Shown in pieces: positions 13,329 through 22,589 of a stretch of DNA of 64,000 nucleotides. The translations under genes and the position numbers were made by a program. Numbering within the stretch: position 1 is the stretch's first letter; each line of letters starts with the position of its first letter. The DNA comes from Mucor racemosus. Its lineage: Eukaryota > Mucoromycota > Mucoromycetes > Mucorales > Mucoraceae. The notes under the pieces are model-generated. The model was not told the DNA's origin. It did no database searches and worked only from the letters and a program-made list of their open reading frames with translations. The stretch covers positions 558,001-622,000 of the forward strand of contig JAPEHQ010000023.1 in NCBI GenBank assembly GCA_027405735.1, in the 5' to 3' direction.

Positions 13329-14386
13329 ATGAAACTCTCACTCGTCGCAGCATCTCTCCTTTCCGTTTTGGCTTTAACTGAGGCAGCTACTACTCAAGTT
13401 TGCGAAGAAAAATATTCTGGTTTGTTTTCATTGATGGATTTTTTTTATCAATCATTTTGACTGACATTAATATAGTAACCTCTGGCGATACCTGTCAATC
13501 AATCGCTACTAAATATGGCATCACTGAAGCTCATCTCAAGCAATGGAATAAGGATCTTAACTCTCAATTTGATTGCTCAACTGTAAAAGAGGGTGATTCC
13601 ATTTGTGTCAAGGTAACTTGTAATATTTCATTAATATACACTACATTTATTTAAACGTCCATAATTGTATTTATTTAGTATGCATCTCCTTCATCCAAAA
13701 AGAAGAGAAGTAACGAAGAGCCTGAAACTGCAAAGCCTACAGGAGCTAAACCCACTGGTGCAAAGCCTACCGAATCAAAGCCTTCCGGTAAGCCTAGTGG
13801 TGCTAAACCTAGTGGTGCTAGACGTTCCATTTCTGTTGAAAAGAGACGTGAAAGTAAAGAAACCTCTAAATCTGCCAAACCAACAGGAGCCAAGCCCACC
13901 GGTACTAGACCTTCAGGCGCAAAGTCTACTGGATCAAGTCCTTCTGGTAAGCCCAGCGGTGCTAAACCATCTGGCAAACCTAGCGAGGCTAAACCATCTG
14001 GAGCTAAACCTTCCGTTTCCGTTGAAAAGAGAAGCAATGATCATGAATCCTCTGAACCTGCCAAACCAACAGGAGCCAAGCCCACCGGTACTAGACCTTC
14101 AGGTGCAAAGTCTACTGGATCAAGTCCTTCTGGTAAGCCCAGTGATGTCAAGCCATCTGGCGCTAAACCATCTGAAAAGCCTACAGGTGCAGCTTCCAAG
14201 GAAAGGAGAGATTATGAAAGCGAGGATGAAGAAGCATCTGCTAAACCCACTGATATTCCTACTGGTGACAAGCCTTCAGGTGTTCTTTCCAGTGAATTAC
14301 CCCGTGGAACTAATGTTCCCCCTTCTGACCACCCCACGAACTCTAATGATGGTTCAAGCGATGCTTCTAATGAAGAGACCGAGTAA
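13329..14386 (+). CDS. Secreted LysM protein with Kex2-type sites and Lys-Pro-rich repeats
   Basis: Exons 13329-13419, 13476-13612 and 13679-14386 give 311 residues. Residues 1-19 (MKLSLVAASLLSVLALTEA) are a clear signal peptide. Residues about 30-76 form one LysM module (SGDTCQSIATKYGI ... KEGDSICVK), a fold that binds chitin or related N-acetylglucosamine polymers. The rest is low-complexity, hydrophilic and built of KPTG/KPSG-type tetrapeptides. It is divided by basic sites: KKKR, VEKRR, VEKR and KERR. Each site is followed by an acidic start and then an AKPT segment, giving four similar units. Two units share a nearly identical 186-nt-period duplication. Family knowledge: fungal LysM proteins mask chitin or anchor to the wall, and dibasic sites of this kind are cut by kexin in the Golgi. 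Whether the tail is processed into peptides is inference. Confidence 0.88.
13875..14147 (+). repeat. Coding tandem duplication, 186-nt period
   Basis: A stretch of about 80 nt starting CAACAGGAGCCAAGCCCACC at 13881 recurs at 14067 with only scattered changes. The period, 186 nt, is exactly 62 codons, so the LysM-protein reading frame is kept. The near identity indicates a recent duplication or gene conversion between units. Confidence 0.85.
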
Positions 14387-15405
14387 GAAGAGTAAAAGGC
14401 TCTTGTACCTTGAATTGATGCTTTAAATAATACATATATATGAAAACAGGATCAATTCCTAAATAAATAAAATATGATATTGCCCATAACAATATATGGA
14501 TTTAGTTTTATATATTCTAATGGTTCATGTACACATTAATTATAGCGTTTAACACTGTATATATCAGAAAATCTACCACCGCATTTTATAAGTACTTGTT
14601 TTGGGGAGTATTATACTAATAATGCTGGAATTATTTATTTTTATACACTATGATAATGTAAAATGAATATTAGATGCTACTCGTTGTTGCCTTGTTTTTT
14701 ATATTTGTTGTATATTTATCGAATTCAGAATTCTGGTAGAAAAAAAGAAAGTGGAAATGTTACTCTTTCCGCATTGATTTGAATCATCAAATTGTTGCAT
14801 ATAATCAGTAAACAGTTGTTCAGTTAACCGGGTTTGATGTATACATAATTTATGCAGCTACACCTTAGCAGGTAAAAATATAGTTTTTATGTGTTCAGTT
14901 TATGCAAATTGTAATACTACATGAAGCAATGGGATTCATCCTAAAACTTGGATCATGTAAAACGGTTTCGCATTTCTCTGCTGGACAATGTACTTTAAAT
15001 TACTGTACATTCCAGGCGGTTTACATATTGTATACATATATCAACTGAGATGTATACGATCCATGCCTATCAAAGCAATGCAAGTAAATGATCAGGTTCA
15101 ATCATTGTCATTCGTGCGCAACTCGAAAAATCTCAAATGAGTGAATTGCATCCAACTCACGGTAAAATGAATGCCTCTTACCGACCAAATACGGCATGAT
15201 GATGTTGTTCATCTCGATTTTTTTTTACAGATGCTGATCTCCGCCAATTACAAATCAAATTACATGCCATTTCGCCCACAATGGTTGCCTTCCATGGACT
15301 ACTTTTTTTTTTTTTTTTTGACTCAGTGGAGATGAATCTACAATATTTAAACTAATTTGATTTTGAAAACTATGTTATAAAGGTTGTCCTGACTATTCTT
15401 CAACG
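14387..15405. other. Intergenic; LysM 3' flank and bZIP promoter
   Basis: AATAAATAAAATATG at about 14463 is a likely polyadenylation region for the LysM gene. No ORF of interest is present. A run of 18 T lies at about 15303-15320, and TTATAAAGG at 15375 is a possible TATA element 30 bp before the bZIP start codon. Confidence 0.55.
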
Positions 15406-16101
15406 ATGTCGTACATATCGTCCTTAAATCTGCTCAACGCAGATTCACCTGCTCCTATCAATGAAGAAGCATTTCAGGAAGAATTAGCACTTTGGGCAAA
15501 TGCTCAATTTAGTTTTGATACCACTCCGGGTTCTGCCCTGGTTAGTGAAGATGATAAGAAGGATGAAAATCTATTACAAACATTGACCAAATTAACTCAA
15601 CTTGGTAAGAAGATTAAAATAATGTTCTATTTAAGAATAACTCCTAAAAAATATCTTGTAGTTCAGCCCAATGTAATGCAACAACCATCAATTGGATTTT
15701 ACAATAACAACAACAACAACATTTCCTCTGCACCTACTTCCATTTTACCTCGTATTGCACCTGCTCCTGGGCCTTTAAGCGGCATTCAGTTATTGGAAAC
15801 CAACAACAAGAAGCGTCCAATTGAAGATGAATCAGATTTGAGTGTAGATGATGATAAAAGACGTAGAAATACAGCTGCTTCTGCCAGATTTCGTATGAAA
15901 AAGAAACTCCGTGAGCAAGCATTGGAAGAAACAACCAAAAAAATGGCTGACAATGTCGAGAAACTCGAATCCAAAGTGAAGGAACTCGAAATGGAAGCAA
16001 AGTGGCTCCGTGCCCTTGTCATTGAAAAAGATCCTAAACTTTTAGCCAAGGAAGAACAAGTCGATGATGAAGCAAATGAAACTGTGCAAGAAGAGAGCTA
16101 A
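15406..16101 (+). CDS. bZIP transcription factor, CYS-3/Met4-like basic region
   Basis: A 231-codon open frame that contains a probable 57-nt intron at 15605-15661 (GTAAGA ... TTGTAG). The spliced product is 212 residues. The basic region reads RRRNTAASARFRMKKK, with the invariant Asn and Arg; the NTAASARFR form is that of fungal sulfur-regulator bZIPs (Neurospora CYS-3, yeast Met28/Met4 class). It is followed by a leucine-zipper coiled coil (EKLESKVKELEMEAKWLRAL). The N-terminal half is acidic and Asn-rich and could be an activation region. Expected role: a nuclear DNA-binding dimer, possibly controlling sulfur or amino-acid metabolism. The regulon is inferred only from the basic region. Since the intron is a multiple of three and has no stop, the unspliced message also encodes a protein, with 19 extra residues upstream of the basic region. 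Confidence 0.88.
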   Translation: MSYISSLNLLNADSPAPINEEAFQEELALWANAQFSFDTTPGSALVSEDDKKDENLLQTLTKLTQLGKKIKIMFYLRITPKKYLVVQPNVMQQPSIGFYNNNNNNISSAPTSILPRIAPAPGPLSGIQLLETNNKKRPIEDESDLSVDDDKRRRNTAASARFRMKKKLREQALEETTKKMADNVEKLESKVKELEMEAKWLRALVIEKDPKLLAKEEQVDDEANETVQEES

Positions 16102-16126
16102 TCTCTCTCTCTCTCTCTCTCTCTCT
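16102..16126. repeat. (TC)n microsatellite
   Basis: About twelve TC units directly after the bZIP stop codon, so they lie in its 3' UTR. Length variation here would not alter the protein. Confidence 0.9.
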
Positions 16127-17489
16127 TGTGCGCGGAGTTCAGTCTGCATTAATGCTTTTTGTTGCCTATTTGTACATAAAAAAAATATAGTCTTTGATTT
16201 GAATAGAAAAACATTAATTTTCATTAAATTCCATGCCTTATTTTTTTTGTTTAAATTACTTGATTTGCTTGTTTGTGTTTTTTGATTCAATAAGATTCAA
16301 ATCAATCAAAACAAATTCCGCTATCTCGTATCCAATTTGCGTAATAATGCAGGGCTTTAATTGGACATAATATTCAAGATTATCCATTGTGCCAATGATC
16401 TTCATCTACATTTTTCTTTCTCATCCAGGGCTGATTTATATGCATTTCTCGGTTTTCGTTGTCCACTGTTTCACATTACGCAACTGGACTTTATTACTTG
16501 AAAACCGCCGAGAAAAAGGATCTCAATTGAATCAAAATTACCAAATTAAAATACAACTGTACAATAATATCATACAAACTGAAGTTTATCTCCATCATAT
16601 ATTTCTAAATGGCTGCGGCATAATTGGCATAGTTCAAGTAACATTGGATGTCTGTTAAGAAACTCCGGGCATTATTCATTGGAGCTCCCCGATACCATTG
16701 TATGTAAGCCGCTATAAGCATTTTAAAGGACTACAAAACATCTGAACATGAGGTTTCTCACGATAAGCTTTAGCTTTTGACATTTTCGTTTTCAGTCAAA
16801 TTCAACAAATGCCTGAAAAAACGCACTAGTATATTCAAAATACTAACAACTCATTATATATATCGTTTTTTCTTTAACAAAAATGCCTTGATTTCAAATG
16901 TTTTTAGCTTCAACTTGATTGTTAAAAGCTTGAATACGTGTCGTTATTATAGTCACAGACAGCCAGTTTTTGAGTTTACATTTTTTAATTCCTAAAAAGG
17001 GATGATTTGTAATTGCCGCTTACTTTTTATTTCAAAATAAAACTGAAAAATAAAAAATTCAGTATTATACCCAAGATTCTATAGCTAAGTTTAATGTTAT
17101 TTATTTTTGATCACCATGCTCCACAGCTTTGAAAATACTCTTCAAATGTCTGAGCTCATTTTTTTACTGCTTAAACATTAAAACTTCATTGAACAATATC
17201 TCGGCGAAAAATCAAGATAAAAAGTTGATTTTTAGCAATATCTGCTTGTTTTAAGATACCCTTTAACATATTTGAACTCTACTTTTTTTTTTCACAGTTT
17301 TATGTTTTGCTTCTTCTTTTTTTTGGCAAATTAACATATTTCGCAAACTAGTTAGCAAATTAACTGATGCGTTTCATGTACTCAAGTTATAACCCTAGTT
17401 TATATCTATCTATAACAATTTAGTTTTCTGAAATATCTCAAATTTTGATAGAGAAAATAAAAAAAAAGGTACAAAAAAAAAAAAAATTG

Positions 17490-17900
17490 ATGGTCAGTTC
17501 ATCCGGACATTTTTCATGAGTATCCGTACGTCCTTTTTTCTCGAATCCCAAAAAAAATCACACGAAATTTCAAGTTTCTCCACGAAAAATACAGCTACAG
17601 TTGCATGCAATATTTCGATCTATAGATAATTTTGCGGGCTATCATCTGAAAAAGTTATATTTTAGAGATTTTTTTAAAATTGAAGAGAAAATTTTGAAAA
17701 ACCTTCAAAATTTCACTTTGATTTTACTGTAATTTTTGTAAGAAGATATCTTCTAAACGTTACACCATTCGATGCACAATTAAAAAATATCCATAAAACA
17801 TTTAGCAACCCATGGCAGCTTGCTAAACATTTCGTTGCGTTATTAAAGATTCAAAGTTTTTCTTCGATTTTTGATCAGATTTGACCTTTTGTATTTCAAA
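17490..17900 (+). repeat. Degenerate dispersed repeat R1, copy E
   Basis: Same orientation as copy A. Shared landmarks: CTCCACGAAAAATACAGCTA, then CGATCTATAGATAATTTTGC, then AACCTTCAAAATTTCA followed by a TTTTAC block, in the same order and with similar spacing. Similarity is much weaker than among copies A-D, so this is an older insertion. The true ends cannot be placed. Confidence 0.6.
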
Positions 17901-18820
17901 CACCGATCCGAGACAAAAAATTGTTTAGAACCAAGATTTGATGTTAATTAAGTATGATGTTAATGAATACGACCGGAAAAAAAATAAAAAATAAGGAAAG
18001 CACAAACTGTTAAACTAGGTTTGTGCATTTAGGCTTTGTACCTCTTAATTCATGATTTTTTTTAAACCATTTGCACATTGTCGGCCTGTATTGAAGACTG
18101 AACCACATTAAAGCATAGAATGTCAAACATGCAACAGTTATATGTCTAAATAAATAATGTGTTAATGTATAGTACTAATATGTTATGCACTCAAAAAAAA
18201 AAAAAACAAAAAACAAAAACCCCGTTAATATCAAATTTACCATATATTTTACAAATATGGCGTCTCATGTTTCGGCTAATCCGTTACAGCTATATAAACC
18301 AACTACGATATGACTAAATAGTAGTAGGAAACCAAAGAATTCCTACGTACTGATAAAGTTTGTATATTGAAATATAGTTACTACACGTGTTTCATCTAAT
18401 TACTTTAATAATGAGTAGGGTACAGTACCACACCAATTCGCTTTATTTGATGATAAAGTTTTGTTAGTATTCTTAGATGAACCAAATACGCTTTTGTACA
18501 ATCTTTGAATTCAAGACACTTACAAGAAAATTATACACGGCCGTATAATATAACTGCAACTGCATATATGTACATTACATACTAAACTTATGAACATAGG
18601 CCATATAATAAGCTTAAATGTATACATAGCTGTGTAACCCAGAAAATGAAATGACAGAAATTATTCCGTTTTGCCTGGATACAAAAAAAGGGGTAAAGAA
18701 AAATGATCATTCATCGCTTTACTATAATAGTCAGCACCTTTTATGAGCATGTATTACCAATATTTGCATATGAACGTGGCCCATTATTCATTATTAAGTC
18801 TCCTACGGCTACAAGTGGTT

Positions 18821-18829
18821 ATAAATAGA
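18821..18829 (+). promoter_or_regulatory. TATA box of the C2-domain gene
   Basis: TATAAATAG, 61 bp upstream of the ATG at 18882. It matches the consensus well and is correctly spaced for a short leader. Confidence 0.5.
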
Positions 18830-18881
18830 GCAAATATAGAGGGTTTGGATATATACACAACTTCTTTCTTATTTAAAAATT

Positions 18882-20422
18882 ATGCCAGCTGGAAAGTTAT
18901 CAGTTTCACCATGTAAGTTTCAATTACAAAGTATCATTGCCATTAAAAGAAGAAGAAAAAAAACTCTAATAGTTTACTGTTCACAGTAACCATTCATGGT
19001 CTTGCACAAAATGGATTCCCTAGTAAGTACATTATTTTGACTTTATACAGCATTTATTGACACATTTTGTGAGTAGCATCCCAAACATTTATAGGTTGCT
19101 ACGTTTCTCCGTCTGAAAAGCAAAGAACTAACTCTGCAAGTGGTCCCGAGCCTCAATTTCAAGACACATTGACCTGGTAAGCATGATTGTATAGTAAAGA
19201 AACCAGACAACATATCTAAATTGAATGAACATATCAATAGTCAAGTAAACGAGCAAGATCAGTCATTATCCATCGATGTGATTAATGAAGATCCTAATCG
19301 CCCTGGACCTATTGGTTCAGCTCAGGTTCCATTGTATAAAGTGTTTGAATCAAAGAAATTCGAAGATTGGGTACCTCTTACTACAAACACAGGTGGTCCT
19401 CTTGGACACATTTATATGAGACTTTCATTTGAAGTATGTAATCAAATATATAATATGTTTTTGATATAGTATTTACTTCTGTTTTGTATAGCCATCTTTT
19501 GCTCAAGAAAACCAAACAGAAAACCCTTACGGTTTGCCTCCTCCTCCACCAATTCCTTCAAATTTACCGCCTTCATACAATGAAGCCGGTCAAGCTGAAG
19601 AACGTAAAATCGAAGTTCCTCATACCCCAAGTTATGAAACTCCCGTAAGACAAGGTTCAACAGCCTCACTTGGCCCTGAATCACCTATGCCATCACAATA
19701 TGGTATGGGAGAAGCACCTTATTTCCCTCCTCAACAACCCATTCGTTACAATTCTCAAACTTCTATGCCCGGAAGTGATAATATCCCTCCACCAGCGTAT
19801 AATCCACCTGTAGCAGGCGTCCCTACTCCCGTAAATATTGCACAACCTGCTGCTACTCCCGAACCAGTTCCTACACCATCTCCTGTTGTTGTAGATACAC
19901 CCTCGCCTGTTACTCCATCTAAAAAGAAGGGAGTACCCGATTGGATGGTAAGTTATAGCGTTTAATGTTGCATAATTTCTAATCATATTTCATTAGAAAT
20001 ACGGTGGTGCTGCACTTGCAGGTGCTGCAGCTGTTGGGTTAGGCGCATGGGCCAAGAGCGCTTTTGATTCAGACGAAGAAGATGAAGAAGAGGCTCGTAA
20101 AAAGGCAGCTTATGAACAACATCAAAGAGTAATGGAAGAGGAACCTTACAGATCTGAGAGTTTCCATGATGCTCCACCAGAACATTATCAGAGGGAGTTT
20201 GTACCTGAACATGAAACTCATGAGCGAGAGGAAGAAGAGGAGAGAGAAGAAGAGGAGAGAGAAGAAGAGGAGAGAGAAGAAGAGGAGAGAGAAGAGGAAG
20301 AGAGAGAAGAAGAGGAGAGAGAAGAAGAAGAGCAAGAAGAAGAAGAGCAAGAAGAAGAAGAGCAAGAAGAAGAAGAGGAACAAGATGAGAGACCAATTAT
20401 TAATGATACTAAATGGCGTTAA
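18882..20422 (+). CDS. C2-domain protein with proline-rich linker and Glu/Arg-rich tail
   Basis: Six exons (18882-18912, 18987-19022, 19095-19176, 19241-19433, 19492-19947, 19997-20422) give 407 residues. Residues about 5-114 are a C2 domain: KLSVSPLTIHGLAQNG, DTLT, VINEDPNRPGPIGSAQVPL and GHIYMRLSFE fit its beta strands. Next comes a Pro-rich stretch with PPPPPIP and several PPAY/PPSY-type motifs, candidate SH3 or WW ligands. A short Ala/Gly hydrophobic segment (GGAALAGAAAVGLGAWAKSA, near 268) follows, then an acidic tail of EREEE-type repeats that could form a single alpha helix. C2 plus proline-rich architecture recalls fission-yeast Fic1 or yeast Inn1 cytokinesis adaptors, but orthology is not shown. 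The fourth intron junction gives Cys where many C2 domains have Trp, so that splice is slightly uncertain. Confidence 0.82.
20224..20385 (+). repeat. 15/18-nt minisatellite encoding the Glu/Arg tail
   Basis: The unit GAAGAAGAGGAGAGA repeats about six times, then passes into a GAAGAAGAAGAGCAA form. It codes for EEEER and EEEEQ units in the C2 protein. High identity between units suggests length polymorphism. Long frames on the opposite strand here are only the complement of the repeat. Confidence 0.85.
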
Positions 20423-21313
20423 AGAATAAAATTTGTGCATAATATTACATTTTATGAATTTTTTATTTTCTTGTACATAGCTTTTAGCTTGTAATTTTTG
20501 GACAAATACTTTGATTTTTTCCATATAAAAAATGCTGTATTGTTTACCACATATGTGAAAACATTTGCCAATTTTTAGATAAAAAATATTCCGTTGGATA
20601 ATGTTGGAACAATCCTTGAAGACTTTATGTACATTCGTAATTCATGTGGTTTAATCTATAAATTTTGCAGTTTAAATTTTTTTGAAATTGTTTTTTTCAA
20701 AAAAAAAATTTTTATATTTATTTTGACATGCTAGACCGTAATCATAAAATTAAAGTGTTTGGATATAGACGCTATATGCTTTGGAAAAACTCTTTGAAGA
20801 TTTTGAAATATTTGAAATGATAATGACTGATTTCGTTTCCAGCCAAAAGAAAAAAAAAACTGTAGAATAGGATTACGCTAGATTTCTCTTAGCTTCCTGC
20901 GGAGATCATATAACTAGGTTCCCCTCACTTTTAAGATCCATACATGGCACGTATGAAACAGGGATCCATTATTTCCGGAATCAAAAGTAAAGATATCAAC
21001 ATCTAAAACCTCAATTATCATACATAAACCGAGACATTTGCGTACATTTGTATATTTTACTAATTGCCTTTGATCATTCTAGATCCAAATAAAGAAAAAT
21101 ATTTGATTTTCTATCATGTAATTCACACAATACATCTGTTTCTTTTAGGAAGCCGATTCTTTTTGTGACTCGAGAAGCTAACAAACTGACCATGTTTCTC
21201 AATTTAACCCTGGAAACCTTTTTTTTCTTTAGCATTCTCTCTCTTTCCTTGCTTCGGATTTTCCGTTCTATTCTATTTTACTCTAATTAAATACATTTAT
21301 CAATTATATCAAT
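20423..21313. other. Intergenic; C2-gene 3' flank and Tim17 promoter
   Basis: AT-rich with A and T runs. No ORF, RNA gene or repeat match was recognised. A pyrimidine-rich tract at 21220-21290 (CTCTCTCTTTCC and similar) immediately precedes the Tim17 start, as is common in fungal housekeeping promoters. Confidence 0.5.
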
Positions 21314-21970
21314 ATGGGACACGCTTCACAAGATCACTCTAGAGATCCTTGGTAAGTTGATGTAGATTTCGAAAAATAATACCCTGGATATTTTATTAAA
21401 CCTGTCAACATTTTACATAAAAAATAGCCCTTGGGTCATCCTTAATGATTTAGGTGGTGCTTTTGTTATGGGTGCTGTTGGTGGTGGTATTTGGCACTCT
21501 GTTAAAGGAGCAAAAAATTCACCTAAAGTAAGTTGTAAGGAACGGTAAATTTGGAATGGAGTTCTTATGAATATGCTGTATTTTTAGGGTGAACGTTTGA
21601 CTGGTGCAGTCTCTGCCATGAAAGCTCGTGCTCCTGTTTTAGGTGGTAACTTTGCAGTTTGGGGTGGTCTTTTTTCAACATTTGATTGTGGTTTAAAGGG
21701 TATTAGACAAAAGGAAGATCCTTGGAACTCTATTCTTTCTGGTGGTTTGACTGGTGGTGTATTAGCTGCTCGTGGTGGTGTCAAAGCTGCTGCTGTTTCT
21801 GCCGTTGTTGGTGGTGCTCTTCTTGCTTTGATTGAAGGTGTTGGTATCGGTATTTCTAGAATGACAGCCGATCAAAATAAGCCTGTTATGCCTCAGGTAA
21901 ATTTGTGTTGATGAACGGATATATCATTTGAATCTTGATTTCTAATTCTTGTATGATTTTTTAGATCTAA
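21314..21970 (+). CDS. TIM17: Mitochondrial inner-membrane translocase subunit Tim17
   Basis: Four exons (21314-21351, 21428-21527, 21588-21896, 21965-21970) give 150 residues. The last exon carries only Ile and the stop. The sequence has the N-terminal RDPCPW motif, then [33 protein letters not shown], and the Gly-rich [13 protein letters not shown] segment with helix-packing GxxxG motifs. These make up the four transmembrane helices of the Tim17/22/23 family. The two conserved cysteines, in DPCPW and FDC, can form the Tim17 disulphide. Role: core of the TIM23 presequence translocase in the inner membrane. Length matches yeast Tim17 (158). It uses many GGT and GCT codons, as in highly expressed genes. 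Confidence 0.95.
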
Positions 21971-22322
21971 TTCTAATACTATTTTTTTTGGCAAACATAA
22001 AAAAAAAATAACAAAACTTTAATAGATTTTATACTTTTCTTTCAAAAAAATTCAAAAAAAAAATGCACCCAAAACTCTACCCATCTCCCCTTTACGAAGA
22101 AGAAAAACCTATCAAATGTATATATTATACGTCGCCCCTCTCCTCTCCTCTGTCGCCTCTTATTTTCTCTTTATTATTATATTTTCTGTAACAGTGCTTT
22201 ATTTATCCAGTCAAGATACCTGGATATCATTATCATGGATTTTTTTTTATACAATAAACGATTTTGGATAAATGCAATGTGTTGTAGATCGAAAAAAAAA
22301 ATGACCTGAGCTGTCCAATTCG

Positions 22323-22336
22323 GTTGCCATGGTAAC
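22323..22336. promoter_or_regulatory. X-box (RFX/Crt1-type) site 1
   Basis: GTTGCCATGGTAAC fits the X-box GTNRCC-N(0-3)-RGYAAC recognised by RFX proteins (fungal Crt1/Rfx1, Sak1), with one mismatch from a perfect palindrome. It lies 254 bp before the SPT7 start codon and about 350 bp past TIM17. Binding is not shown. Confidence 0.5.
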
Positions 22337-22344
22337 CCCAATTT

Positions 22345-22357
22345 GTTGCTATGCAAC
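22345..22357. promoter_or_regulatory. X-box-like site 2
   Basis: GTTGCTATGCAAC, an almost perfect X-box palindrome whose start is 22 bp (about two helical turns) from the start of site 1. The pairing strengthens the case that both are real binding sites. Confidence 0.45.
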
Positions 22358-22589
22358 TGACTTTTTTTTTGTTTTTTGCATAAATGTTTGAATTAAAACC
22401 TTATGAAAGTATACATGAATTATATTCGTTTCAATTGATGGATACAATAGAATAAAGAAGATCATGATGCTTACAACATGCATGTTGTCGTGACTCTGTT
22501 TCAAAGTGCCGTAATTTTTTGTCATGGAACCACCAATGATAAACTCTCCTCTTTAATCACCTTTGTTAATCCCACAGACACTAATCACC

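Larger units (their letters stand above)
16127..18881. other. Long intergenic region with degenerate R1 copy E
   Basis: No supported gene. An 89-codon frame at 16389-16658 has no recognisable domain and ordinary AT-rich composition. The interval 17490-17900 is a decayed R1 copy (separate entry), possibly extending left to about 17000. From 18190 there is an A-rich tract. The last 60 bases hold the C2-gene TATA box. Confidence 0.55.
21971..22589. other. Intergenic between TIM17 and SPT7
   Basis: Holds the Tim17 3' UTR (A-rich, then a CT-rich stretch near 22130-22170) and the SPT7 promoter with two X-box-like palindromes. An open frame extends upstream of 22590 only by assuming a TTG start, so it is not used. 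Confidence 0.55.

Noticed and set aside
16389..16658. 89-codon + frame downstream of the bZIP gene
   Set aside because: No recognisable domain, no splice or promoter context, and no match to R1 or R2.
20069..20524. Long frames on the - strand opposite the Glu/Arg tail, rich in Leu, Phe and Ser
   Set aside because: They are the complement of the GAAGAAGAGGAGAGA minisatellite in a real + strand exon.
22563..22589. Nine extra N-terminal residues for Spt7
   Set aside because: They need a TTG start; the first ATG is at 22590 in a good context (CACCATG).
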